Positions 1 through 10,900 of a stretch of 64,000 bases of DNA are shown here, one piece after another. The stretch covers positions 434,001 through 498,000 of the forward strand of contig VUYT01000008.1 in the NCBI GenBank assembly GCA_008802785.1, in the 5' to 3' direction. The notes below the pieces were generated by a model. That model worked only from the letters and a program-made list of their open reading frames with translations, did not search any database and had not been told where the DNA came from. This DNA comes from Symmetrospora coprosmae (Eukaryota; Basidiomycota; Cystobasidiomycetes; Symmetrosporaceae). Numbering within the stretch: position 1 is the stretch's first letter; the number at the start of each line of letters is the position of its first letter. Both the position numbers and the translations under genes were made by a program.

Positions 1-368
1 CCCGCCCCTGGGTGGACGTACCCGCCCTGCCCCTGGTTGTGGTCGACGGGAGGGTAGCCCGCAAAGTTCTGCGCGTTGGCAGTGAGAGGCGAGCGCTCTC
101 CGTCGTCGTACATGTCGGCATACGAGCTCGTCACGTCGCCGTGCCCCATGCCCATTGCGTGCCCGTGGCCGTTGCCCCCTCCTCCAGCTGTGTTTACAGA
201 GTACGTCGAGGGGTTCCCGCCCACTGAAGCGTACGGGCCTTGCTGCTGCGGGTAGTACGATCCACCGTCGTCGTAGCCATCATTGACGGGTCCTTGCTGA
301 TGCTGTGGATACTGCTGCTGCTGCTGCTGGTGACCGTAACCATTGCCGTTGCCATTGCGGTAGGCCAT
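1..368 (-). CDS. N-terminal part of a Q/G/Y-rich low-complexity protein (cut by window edge)
   Basis: An open frame starts at the ATG at 368-366 and runs leftward without a stop to the window edge, so only about 122 residues are visible. The visible part is almost entirely low complexity: a six-Gln run after a GNGNGYGH stretch, then Gly, Tyr, Asn and His-rich sequence, then a more ordinary segment with a DDGERSPLT motif. Fungal chitin synthases often carry such Tyr/Gln/Gly-rich cytosolic N-termini with a short RSPLT-like stretch, which makes a chitin synthase possible, but no catalytic domain is in view and I do not assign it. An alternative is any prion-like or coat protein with a disordered head. 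The gene is on the same strand as TFB3, whose stop lies about 430 bp upstream. Confidence 0.5.
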   Translation of the reverse strand, partial: MAYRNGNGNGYGHQQQQQQYPQHQQGPVNDGYDDGGSYYPQQQGPYASVGGNPSTYSVNTAGGGGNGHGHAMGMGHGDVTSSYADMYDDGERSPLTANAQNFAGYPPVDHNQGQGGYVHPGA

Positions 369-800
369 CGAGGCAGGGCGCGCGTTGGTGTATCTGTCCT
401 TGTTGACTGATGTTGACTGATGGATGCTGAGACTGCTGAGACGACGACTGACTGACTGCAACAGATCGTGTGTGACGAGCAGACCTGCTGCAAGGATGGT
501 GCACTGGGTTGGTGTCCAGCCGAAGTCTGTCTCCGTTCAAGAATGGGCGGGCAGCTTTGGGCGAGCGAGGAGGACGCGCTCAGACCCGCTCGCGGCGCCG
601 CCACCAGTAGGGGGAGACAACTCGCAGCACGCACAGCAGCTCTCCACACGCACGCACACACCGCCGTGCATCATCTGGAAGTCTCGCACATTGCAATCTT
701 GCCATCGCCTACCGCGTACAACAACACTGCACCAACTCCATCGCACCCAGCTCGGGCGCCGACCCGCACTGACCTCCTGAGACCCCACTCAGGCCTGCCC
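369..800. other. Intergenic region upstream of the left-edge gene
   Basis: This stretch lies between the start of the left-edge gene and the TFB3 stop codon, so it should contain the left-edge gene's promoter and the TFB3 3' end. It has a short run of GACTGACTGACTG and TGTTGACTGA repeats around 405-455. I see no convincing ORF or RNA gene. Confidence 0.5.
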
Positions 801-2385
801 TCAGGACATGACGGCATCGCCGTCCCTGTCCGTCTTGACGCCCGCATTTGATACACCCACAGGCGGAGTCCACAGCCCCATGACTGCACTGCGGATTGCG
901 CGCTCCCAGACCGACTTCCGCACGTCGAATCCTCCGCCCTGCTTCTTGCCGTCGCGCAGCACCTCGTGTGTGCCTTTGTCGACGTACGGCTGCTCGACGC
1001 TGCGCAGCGTAAACAGGTCTCGGTAGTCGTAGAAGGCCGTATCGTAGTCGGCCATGGGATCCTCCGGCGCAAAAGGGTCCTTCTTGTTCTGTTCCGCCGC
1101 AAAGCTGTTCCTGTTGAAACCAGCATACCGCGACAGCAGCGAGGGCTTCCCTGACCCCGCTCCCGTGTGCGAGCTTTGAGTGGTATCGCTGGCCATGCGC
1201 GCGCTGCTCCGCTTGAGCGCGACCGCCCGGTGCTTCCGGATGACCTTGCTCGCATCCTCACCCTCGCCGCTCGCCTCGAGCAGTTGCAGCAGCTCCTGCT
1301 CCTCCTTCTCGCGCTCGGCCCGCTCCGCCGCGTCCCGTTGCGCAAACTCGGCCGCCTGGTCCTGCTTTCGCCGCCGCTCCTCCTCGTCTTGCGCGCGGAT
1401 CAGCTCGGCGTGCTTGTCCTCGAACGACGACTGCATGTCGATCTGTTCCGCGTTCTCGCGCTGGTACGCCAGGATCTTGCGGTCCGTTTCTTCGACGTCC
1501 ACAGCGTTGATTAGGTTGAAGGCTGTGGGATGAGGAGGCTCAGCAGGCATATACCTTCGATGCAAATAGGTTTCACGCACTCATGTCCTCGACCTCTTCA
1601 AGGTAGTTGTTGAAAGTCTGCAGATCTGGGAAGTCCTCGTGCGTCTTGTTGAAGCTGGAAATCCGACAGTTCAGCTCGGCGCTCGTTGCTGGTGACTAGC
1701 ATGCACACTCACATCTTTGCTATGCGCTTGCGGATGATGACCTCCTTCTCGACCCCGAGGTCCTCGTACGTCTGTGGCGTGAACTGCGTCTTGCGGATGA
1801 TCTGTCCGCAGATGGGACAAGGGCCGGGACCGAGCGTGAATATCCGGTCAATGCACGACTCGCACCTGGCCAAGAGAGCACAATGAAGCGACGCGGATGT
1901 GCGGTCACAGTGATGAGCTGAGTCAGCGGGGAGGTCGTTCGCGAAGGTGAACCATCCACGCGCGCCGGGGACGCGTCAGGCTCCTCCTCACATCTTGTGG
2001 TAGCACTTTGACACGAGGAGGCGCAGAGCTGGATTGAGGTATCTGTCCGAGAAGCAGACGGGGCATTTATCGAGCGGGGACTGCGGGCGTGCCCATACGC
2101 GCGTCAGCAGGCGGCCCTGGGCAGAGAAGACGAGGGAAGCGGCACAGGGAGACGGACAGAGTACTCGACCATCTTGCGGTCCTTGTCGAGTAGGTTCTGC
2201 ACCGCTGGCCCAGGCGGCGGCTTGAGTGCTCCAGCGCCGCTCGTGCTCGTGCTCGTGCTCGTGCTGGAGCTCGCGCTTGGAACAGGCGTCCCTCTCCGTC
2301 CTCCCGAGCTCCCTGCGCCTGTACGCGAGAGATGCGCGCTCGCTGGCAAGGGCCGCGTCGACACTGCTGGCTTGCGCGATGCCAT
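801..2385 (-). CDS. TFB3: TFIIH/CAK assembly subunit MAT1 (Tfb3/Rig2), five exons
   Basis: The RNA polymerase II initiation factor IIH subunit that anchors the CDK-activating kinase; nuclear. Exons in coding order are 2385-about 2170, 2080-1992, 1865-1713, 1654-1581 and 1522-801; phases close to about 417 residues. After a Ser/Thr-repeat head comes a C3HC4 RING that begins DKCPVC, continues through LLVSKCYHKMCESC and ends with the pair CPIC, as in MAT1. A conserved KIFNK..EDFP.L..FNNYLEEVEDM region and a Glu/Arg-rich coiled coil follow, with the C-terminal YRDLFTLR...WERA...GLW block typical of the family. The first donor is ambiguous between two in-frame GT sites 12 nt apart. It is divergent from the glycosyltransferase gene across 518 bp. 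Fungal members have longer N-terminal heads than human MAT1, as here. Confidence 0.9.
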
Positions 2386-2903
2386 GGTGGATGATCGCTG
2401 ATAACGAGAGCTCCTTGAGTGGGTGGACGGAGGAGAGAGACGACCACAAACGGCGCGGTGGAGGAGCAGCCGAGGAGGGTCAGCTCTCTGCGGACTGGTA
2501 CACAAGGCAAGGAAGGCAGCGAACGGTGGAGGCACTGCAGCTTGTACCGTGCTGCAATCAGTTCATGAACAAGCTTTTCCTCCCGCTCGTCAAGCAGACG
2601 TGCTGCAACCGCTCTCTCCCGTGACGTTTGATGCGCGTCACACTCGCCCACGCGCGGCCCTCACAGGACTTGAGCAGCATCACAGCACGAAGGCAACGAT
2701 TGAAGCGTGTCGCCGCAGCCTTCTCGTCTCGCGTTTGCGGACATCCCGGACCAGGCCTGACCCCATTCAGTGGGAGCCGGCTGAGCAACCGGCGGTGCGG
2801 AAGGCTCCCTTCAAGCCGGGCGAGACTGACCAAAGCTCGTGGGCGCCTAAGTGATGGACAGCCATGCAGGCCTCTCTTCTGACCACACTCACTCTTACTT
2901 GTC
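2386..2903. promoter_or_regulatory. Divergent promoter region TFB3 / glycosyltransferase
   Basis: This 518-bp stretch separates two start codons that point away from each other and must hold both promoters. I see no clear TATA box and no additional gene. Confidence 0.5.
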
Positions 2904-4974
2904 ATGCCCCGCAACATATCCACGCCCTCCCTCGGCACAGGCAGCAGCCCTAGCCCCAGCGACAGCCCGCTCGCGTCTGTCCGCCGCTGCGTCATCCGGC
3001 CTCTAACCGCATACTGCACGTCCCCCGAGGCGACCTCGCTCCGGAACGTGTTTGTCACCTCGCTCTCCGGCATCGCAGCGTACTACGCCTGGCGCCTCGG
3101 CTGGTTCCTCGGCCGCCTGTCTCGCACCCCAGAGATCGCCTCGGTTTTCGACGACCGGCGGGTGCTGGGCACTCTCGCGTCGAACGACCTGCGCTACTAC
3201 GTCTGGCTCCTTTTGTGGACCGTAGCGTGCACATCACTCTGGTCCGCCTTCATCATTTTGAAGAGCGCGCAGCTCGACCTCGAACACAATGCTGGGGGCG
3301 CCCTCCATGCCCACCTCGCCGCGGCTGCACCAGGCGCACCTGCGCTCTCGTCCGTATCGCCAAAGTTGGGGCTGCCGATGACATACTCGCATGTATACAT
3401 CAAAGACAGCGAAGCAGGTTTGCCATCCGTGATGTCGCGCAGCGAAAGTCACCGGGAAAACCGCAGTCGGTTCGCTGCCGCTCTGGCCGACCTCGCAGCT
3501 TTCGAGACGACCGACCCGACGTCATTGCGCAGACGGCGTCTGCAAGCCGCCTCGCGCCTCCGTACCTCTCTAATCTTCCTCGCGTTCACCATCTCCTTCG
3601 TCAAGAAGCAGCACGTCGGGTCGACCCTTTACTACCACCCTGTCAACTCCCCTCTGATCACCGGGGAGGATTTGACGCACTTCAAAGACCGACACTATAC
3701 ACCTGACGTGGCCATGCACGGCGGTCGGGGTGGGCTTGGCCTCGTCGAAGAGCCATACTTCGGCGAGGATCTGCCGCATCTGGAGCCGGCTGCCGTAGCA
3801 TCGACTGATGCGCCCTTCCAGTCCGTGGGACGTCTAGAAGATGAAGACGATGGATCCGCACATGTGGTGGCTGCGCAAGGGGCCTCGGTGGTGCCCAACA
3901 TTGTGCACTTTGTTTTCGGAATGGAGGAGGACTTTGGAGGAAAGCCCTTCAATTTCGCTACGTACCTGTCCATGTACTCCGGTGAGCGCGATGATGGTCC
4001 GAGGATCGCATTTCGCAAGAAGTGTATCTGATTAGCCACCCCTCAATGCTGCAGCCATCAAGGAGAACCGCCCGGAGCGTGTCATGTTCTGGTATCACTT
4101 CCTCCCGTCCACTTCACAAAAGCAAAACTGGTGGTTTGAGCGGATACTCAAGGACGCATCTGATCTAGGAGTGACGAGTTCGTTCCTCCAGTCACTCGCG
4201 TTCTTGTAGCCCCCAACGCTGCTGACTTGCGCTCGTCTTGTGCTTTTGCCAGTCGAACTGAAGCGGGCGCGCGACTTTGACGAGATCTTTGGCAACCCGA
4301 TCGTGAAGTTTGCGCACAAGGCCGACATCATCCGCATTGAGGCACTGCTGGAGCACGGCGGGATATACCTCGACCTGGACGTATTCACGATCCGGTCGTT
4401 TGCGCCACTACTCCGCTTCGAGACGGTCATGGGCCTCGAGGGCGGTGTCCCGCCCATGCCGCGGCAGGGCCTCTGTAACGCCATCATCGTCTCGAGCGCG
4501 ACTTCTCCTTACCTCCGCAGGTGGTACGAGGCGTACCGCACGTTCAGGGACTCGGACTGGGCCGGACACTCGGTCAAGCTACCTCTGAAACTTGCGGTCC
4601 GGCATCCGGATGAGATCGTGGTTCTCGATCCCTTCGCCATGTTCTACCCTCTGTGTGAGTACAGGGTGCTCTTCTGCCTGCTCTGGGTTGCGCTGAAGCC
4701 TTATCCGTGCCGTGTGATAGGGAACGACGATGGTCTCCGGATGGTCCACTCGCGCGCAGCAGAGATGGGAGGCGAAGGGTGGGATTTCGACGACTCGCAA
4801 CAGTTCGCATACCACGCCTGGTCGTCCTTTGCAGGCAAGCGTTGGCTGAGCAGGATCAATCCGGATAAGATCTTCGAGATTGAGACGAGCTTCAACGTCC
4901 TGCTGCGGCGGTGGACGTCAGAGCAGCTCAGGAAAGACTGGCGCGCGGCTAGAGAGGCTGGACTGCTGAACTAG
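2904..4974 (+). CDS. DXD-motif glycosyltransferase (GT32 / Gly_transf_sug type), membrane-anchored
   Basis: Exons 2904-3981, 4055-4177, 4253-4654 and 4721-4974 join in frame to about 618 residues. The catalytic part starts with PNIVHFVFGMEE, continues through FAHKADIIRIEALLEHGGIYLDLDV (the DLD is the metal and sugar-nucleotide binding DXD motif) and ends near PLWNDDGLRMVHS. That order matches the GT32 family of Och1-like and inositol-phosphoceramide mannosyltransferases. The N-terminal 230 residues are odd for the family: two hydrophobic segments (near residues 50-70 and 92-118) and a third near 212-225 suggest a multi-pass membrane head rather than a single signal anchor. It probably works in the Golgi on protein or lipid mannosylation (inference). 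It converges on the MBOAT gene with only about 70 bp between stops. The second donor (GTTCGT) is weak and could be misplaced. Confidence 0.8.
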
Positions 4975-5046
4975 CGATAGCCTCTGTCAGTCATGGGCCA
5001 TAGGCAGCCTGTATGCATTGCAAGCTTTCGCAGTTCAAATGCAGCC

Positions 5047-6583
5047 CTACAGCCCCACTGTCTGCCACCACTGCTTCTCTCCGGCAAGATAAGCCACCAG
5101 CGAAATGGGCACCGCTGGCATGCGCCACCAATTCAGCTCACGCCCAACAGGCAGAGCTGTGTAGTAAGCGGCAAGAGCCAGGAATGCCAGTGTCCACGCT
5201 GCCATGCCCAGGCGCGCCATGGCCGAGTATGGCGGTACGGTCTCTGCAGATCCCGTTTGCTTTGTCACTGGCTCTCGCCTCAGTGCTTGACGCGTCCGCC
5301 GCCGGTCAAGTAGGACCTCGATGACCACGCCAACCGGTTGCAGCCAGAAGAACCCCGCTATCCGGAGCCGAAGCTCGGCTGCCGATATGCTGGTGTGCAG
5401 CGGCTCGGGCGGAACCATGCCCATGTGCACGATCCCGCTGAGGAAGAAAGCGATCGTGGAGATGACACTGTATCTCGCGATGCTGCGCTCGCGCAGGCCG
5501 AGCGCGTGCGAAATGGCAAGCCCGGGTGCTGATGTGAGGTAGCGCAGATTCTGGTGCCAGAAGATGCCCCAGAATGCGCGGAGCCCCCATGCTGCTTTGG
5601 TGGGCGTCGGTGACCAAATGGACCCTATTGCGCCGAAATGCGGATTGAGCACGAGCGGCGAGACGAAGGGGTGGTGGTGAAGAGCCGGGAAGGGCCAGAT
5701 GAGGGTGAGGAGCAGGAGCGTGGGCAGATAGGCCGTGTAGAGCGATAGTGCGGCGTAGAGATGCGCGAGCAGGATGATCGATTGCAAGAAGGCGGTGTGC
5801 CACGGCGGGGGTGGATCTCCGCTTTCGGGCGAAGCGAGAATGCAGCGCAGAGCTGGGTACGCCTCACTTCGGATAAGCCAGGACGTGGTGTCGAGCAGGA
5901 GGTACGAGAAGACTGTGTGCAGCAGTGTGCGCAGGAAGAATGTCAAGAACCGGCGCCGGATGGGAGGGCGCTGCTGCTTCTGGTCGTGGGACTTCTCGCC
6001 AATGAGGAAGTCCTTGAGCTGCAGCGAAACCAAAAGCGTCCCTATCCAGCGTAGCTTTGCCCATCCTATGCTAAGAGGGTACGCCTCCCGTTCTGCCTTT
6101 GTGCGGTCAGGCGCGCGCCAGCTGACGCGTAGGAAGCGTTCGCGAACGTCGTACCATCCGAGCAACATGAAGATGGTGAGAAGGCCATCGAAGCTGATGA
6201 CATCGAAGGACTGGTCGCGCTGCCAGATGTACACCTGCAGCGCGCAGATGGCGGGTAGGATAGCGAAGCGGATTGTCCAGAGGGAGAGGCGCGAAGGTGG
6301 GGTGAGGAGGGTGGCGAAAAGCAGAGCGAATGGAAGGAAGTAGAGCCGAGACCGCGGGCCGGGGACAATGTGCAGCGTAAGATGGTCGTAGAAGGCTGGG
6401 AGGTCCTTCGAAACGAAACGCCGCAGCTCGTGTCTGTCGCAACGAAGAAGACCCGTTTCAGCTGGACGGTGACGTATCGGACCACCGCCGAAAAGAGACG
6501 CCCACCTACGTGTCTTTTGGGATCCACGTCAGGCTTGGATTATGCAGGGGTCCGAGGAGACGGAGAAGCATCTCATCTCGCAT
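5047..6583 (-). CDS. Membrane-bound O-acyltransferase, fungal wax-synthase-like (MBOAT_2)
   Basis: Exons 6583-6510 and 6433-5047 (76-nt intron) give about 486 residues. The protein is very hydrophobic, with some eight membrane segments. The family signature is clear: an FWGIFWHQNLRYL stretch, as in the FW(G)xxWHQ block of wax-synthase-like acyltransferases, followed by LSGIVHMGM with the near-invariant MBOAT histidine. These enzymes move an acyl group from acyl-CoA to an alcohol or a terpenoid; in fungi they are often tailoring enzymes, but the substrate cannot be read here. The first exon is short and its ATG choice (6583, or the in-frame ATG at 6571) is tentative; the main exon is firm. It lies head-to-tail with the LYR gene and tail-to-tail with the glycosyltransferase. 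Confidence 0.8.
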
Positions 6584-6776
6584 ATGTGCTGGCTCTCGAA
6601 TGCAGGCTTTGTCGCTGATGGTGCTCGGCAGAGCTCGGGCTCAAATCGCGATCGGCTCAAGCGCGACCGGGTTGGTGGCGTGCAGACCCTGGCGATGGAG
6701 GCCTTTCCTGGTAGAGCAGAGCCTCCCGCTGCACTAGATTCATGGTAGCCCGCACACCCGCACACCCGCTAGACCC

Positions 6777-7431
6777 TCAGTGCTGGCTTGGATTGATTTT
6801 GCGCTTCCTGATCCAGCTGGGCTCTGGCCCTTGGAACATGCGGCCTGTCAACGCATCGCTGACGTTACCCTTGCGCTCCTCTTCGCTCAATCTCCTGCCT
6901 GGAAGCGAGTCGAGGATGACCTTGCGTGCGGGAGCTTCATTGCTGTTTCGTGGGGCATGGTAGAGGTCAACGGGGACGAGGAGCTCCTTTGGGTCGAGCT
7001 GGCGTAGGTGCTCAGCCTGGGACTGGAAGTTGGCGAGATAGACGCGGTCAGATGGACCTATGTGACGACAGGATCCGTCTGAGGAGCGTGTACCCACCTG
7101 TACGTTGTCTAGGTAGAGATCGACCGCGAGGAGATGGGTTTGTAATTTGGCCGGGTCGTTGCGCTCGTGGCTGGCGCGGCTGAGCATGTCCCTGATATCA
7201 ACGAGTGCGCAACGAAGGAGTAGAAGAGGAGCAGGGAAAGGAGAGGAAGAAAACGGAGAAGGTCGTTCGGGTCGTCAGCCAGGCCCCGCAGATATGCCAG
7301 CCAGTCGACGGCGGCTGCGAAGCGCTTGTTGCCCACTTTGTGCGGAATGCGCACAGTCGCCTGCGCCGTTGTCCTTCGAGCAGCTTTGTCAATCGAAGTG
7401 CGCGTCGGTACAGGCTCTTGATGTCGTACAT
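6777..7431 (-). CDS. Small LYR-motif protein (probably mitochondrial)
   Basis: Exons 7431-7337, 7191-7098 and 7022-6777 join with closing phases to 144 residues. The start MYDIKSLYRRALRL places a Leu-Tyr-Arg motif followed by basic residues within the first 15 residues, as in LYR-superfamily proteins that bind the acyl carrier protein and help assemble respiratory complexes, mitoribosomes or Fe-S clusters. The rest is helical and charged (DMLSRASHERNDPAK, HLRQLDPKELLVPVDLY) and ends in a basic tail, KRKINPSQH. Which LYRM member this is I cannot say. The 145-nt first intron holds an open stretch in another frame (around RFAAAVDWLAYLRG) that could be mistaken for coding; only the model given here keeps phase through the next exon. 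It is divergent from the nucleoporin gene. Confidence 0.5.
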
Positions 7432-7967
7432 GCGGCCGGGCGCGAGTGACGTGTTTGGGGTTGCTTCGCGGTCGACGCGCGCCGTGCAGGCAGGGCCGGG
7501 CCTCACTCTATAACTTCAGCTGCAGGAGTTGGTAAAGACAGGCGGTCAGATGCACAATCCGAGCAGGTAGCTGCGATATGTGCCGGCTGTGCGAATTGAG
7601 CTGACCGCGGATGTGTCGAGCTCAGGCTGAAGAAGCCGCTTCCTCCCTTCTAGGGGAGACCGAGATGAGCTCTCCTCCTCTGTCTCCGGCCCAACACCCA
7701 ACAGTTTCATCGAGAAACAGCAGGTCCAATCTCTGCGGCCAGGGAGTGCAGAGCAGGAGGATTGCGGGTGTGCCTACACACTAGTGCCGCCCGCGTGCAT
7801 ATCTCACCCGTCACCGTCGCCAACTGGCTCTCGGGCAAAAAAGTCCAGCACAGGCGGGTTGGGCAAGGAGGACGGAAGGCAGAGGGAGGAACAGCCTTCA
7901 GTAGATTAGAGTGCTGTGACGACGTATCCCACATCAGGGAACGGAGCAGAGGATATACGCGTCTGAA
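7432..7967. promoter_or_regulatory. Divergent promoter region LYR protein / nucleoporin
   Basis: This 536-bp region lies between oppositely directed starts. It contains no ORF I would defend and no obvious repeat. Confidence 0.45.
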
Positions 7968-10900
7968 ATGGACGGCCCGTCGACGCCGTCGCTCGCTGGC
8001 CCCGCGAGGCGGTCCCGCAGACTGCAGTACGGCAACGGCGCAGAGACGCCAGCCCGCAACAGCGTCAATAGCACAGGGACAGCAGGACACTTGACAGGAG
8101 CGACAACTGCAGCTGGATCGCCGTATGCTCGCGATGCTGCTCTGGCGCAGTTCAAGCGGCCCGCCTTGATGCGGGACCCGTCCTCGCAGACCCTGGACGA
8201 TGCGGAAGGAGGAGGAGGGACAGGAGGAGGGCGTGGCAGTACCCGCGACACGGCGTCCACATTCGCATCTGCCAAGAAGGACGTAAATAGGCAGAACAGG
8301 AGGAAGACGATAGGGCCTGAAGGCCTGTTTGGCCGCGTCCGGCGCGGGCTCGGCTGGTTGGTAGGTAGCAGCAGCAGCAGGACCGGCGGAAATGAGGGCC
8401 AGGAGGACGACAACGACGATGAGCAAGAGGAGCTCGACGATGAGACGGGCCGCCACTTTAATGGTTCTGGCAGCGATAGCCGCAGACGCTCCCTCAACGG
8501 CAGCAGCGGCAGGGGTGACGAGGAGAGCGCTCTCGATGGCAACAACTCCGCTGCTTCGAGGGCAATGTCCGGCAGACCCGCTGGGCAGCTCGCTGCAGGC
8601 GTGCCACCTCCACCTGCGAAGCGTGCCTTGCCAGCTGCGTCGGCCTCTGCAGGGACATCATCGGCGACTGCAGCCAGAAGAGTGTATCCTACACCTAGCG
8701 CTCTCGGCGGAGGGACCTCTATCAGAAGCGGCGTCGAAGAAGACGAGGAGGACGACAGCGCAGTCCCAAAACGTCTGCGGACATCGCACTCCACGCTGAA
8801 CCTCCCAAAAACATACTCGGTCCCGACAAACCTCAGTCACGCCTCGTCGGGTCCCAGCTACAACCCCAGAAGCAGGAGTCCCCTCAGGAATCCCTCGCCT
8901 ACCCGACCAAGTACCATATTCCCATCTGGACCGCACGGGCTACCAGCGTCTACCTCTTCAGTGCTGAACGGTGGTCGGGCGCCATCGGCTGCCGGCTCCA
9001 TTCGGCGCTCCGTCTCACCCGGTCTAGCCCCTCAATACGCAGACCATGCCCGGCCAGACTCGGGCACCTCGTCCACTTTTGGCCTGACTTCTCAGTCGCC
9101 CTTCCGGCGGACGGCCTTTGGGGCTGGACCTGGCTCCGCCACCGGGTACGGGTCGGGCAGCTCCGCCCGCTCGCCCGAGTTCAGCCTGACCTCGCTCAAC
9201 ATTGCCAACGGCCTGGCGCGCTCGCCATCCGTGTTGCGCGAGCGGCTGGCCCTACAACAAGGCTCGCGGCTGTATCCGTTCCAGCGCTCTCCGAGCATCA
9301 CAGGCTCTATGTCTGGCGCCGGGCCGCGTTCCAGCAGCGCGCTCGGCCTCCCCAACTCCTTCTCGCTCGGCACGGGGCTCAGTGGCACAAAGCGCGGGCT
9401 GAGCTCGATGCTCTCGCAGGGAGGCTCGCCGCCGCGCATCTCGCCCGTGTACGGGACGTACGCCTGCCAGCCGTCGTATGCGGGCAGCCTCGGTTTCCCC
9501 TCCCCTGCAAGCACGGACTTTGCGGGCGAGATTGCGCACAGAGCAAAGCGGCAGCGCATGTCGGTCGTCTGGGACCCCGAGCGCGGCTTTGTCCCCTCTG
9601 ACGCGGATGGAAAGCCCGTCCCGCTTACCGACGAGGGCGCGGGTCAGGAGGTGCCGAAGAATGAGGCTGAGCGGATACTAGAGCGGCTTGAAGGTCTTCG
9701 CAGACCACAGATCGATGGATTGCGCAATAGGGTATGTCACCGACGTGTCTGTCGTGGATGAAGCTCGGCCGTATCCCACGGAGCTGACTGGTACCTGCTT
9801 CGCTCCTTACAGAGCCCACAGCGCGTCAATGTACCTCTTCCAGCCGCGAGCACCCCCCAGAACGCGGGATCTATCTTTGCCACCCGCATCACGGCATCGC
9901 AGTCGACGCCTTCGCTGGCCAGCCACGCTATCTCGCCGCATGCACGCCGCCAGCGCGCCATGCAAGAAGAAAGCCTGTCCCAGCGAGACCGTGCACGGCA
10001 AGAAGGTGGACTGGGTGAGCGGATGCGGCGCGCGAGGGTAGATCGCGAGCGGCAGGCGCGCAGCTCCAGGACCGACGAGGACGAAGGCCAAGAGGAGGGA
10101 GGGCCCGAGCGCGATGATCAGCACGACACGGAACGAGACGACGAACTCGAGGAGCTGCCTCAGCCCCCTGCTCGCCGTAGAACGCGACAGCGGACTCGGG
10201 AGCTTAGCGTCCTCAGTGACGATGGGAACATGCAGGAGGACCGGGACGAGGAGGAGGGCCGCAGCAATCTACGCAGATCGACTCGGAAGAAGGGCGGCAA
10301 GGGCGGCGTAAGAGACGCGTCTGTCGAGCCAGACAGCCGCGGGCGTGAGCCACCGTCTTCGGCACGAAAGCCGAAGAGCGCAAAGGCACCACCCCGGTCT
10401 GCGCAGAAAGCGCCAGCCACGTCGACGAAGGCGAGGAAGGGCGGCAAGAGCGAGCAGCAGTCCGACAACGAAGATGAGGGGATGGATGAGGATGAGCTGG
10501 AGCAGCCAGCATCGCCCGAGCCGCCGAAAGCGACACGAAACAAGGCATCACCATCGAAGAAAGCGAAGTCGCCTCCGCCAAAAGGGGCAAAGCGAGCTGC
10601 CTCCCCTTCGACGAATAGCAAGGGTGCAACGTCGAGCATCGACCAAATCATGCAGGAAGACGAAAGGCCCGCTCGATCTGGCAGAACAACGACAGCCAAG
10701 AAGGGTGCCAATGGCTTCTCAGCCAAGGACGCAGACGAGGAGGACTCGGACGAAGCTGCTTCGGCATCGACTCAGGTAGCAACGCAGGCAGCGAAACCGC
10801 CGCAGGTCTCGCCCACCGGCAAACAGTTCCCCAGCTCGGGCTCCGCCACGCCTAGGTCTACCAACATCGAGGTGCAGAAGCTCAAGCTGCCTTCGTCGGT

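Noticed and set aside
7192-7336. Open stretch RFAAAVDWLAYLRG as an exon of the LYR gene
   Set aside because: No splice pair links it in frame to both neighbours, whereas skipping it as an intron (GTGGGC to ATCAG) closes all phases.
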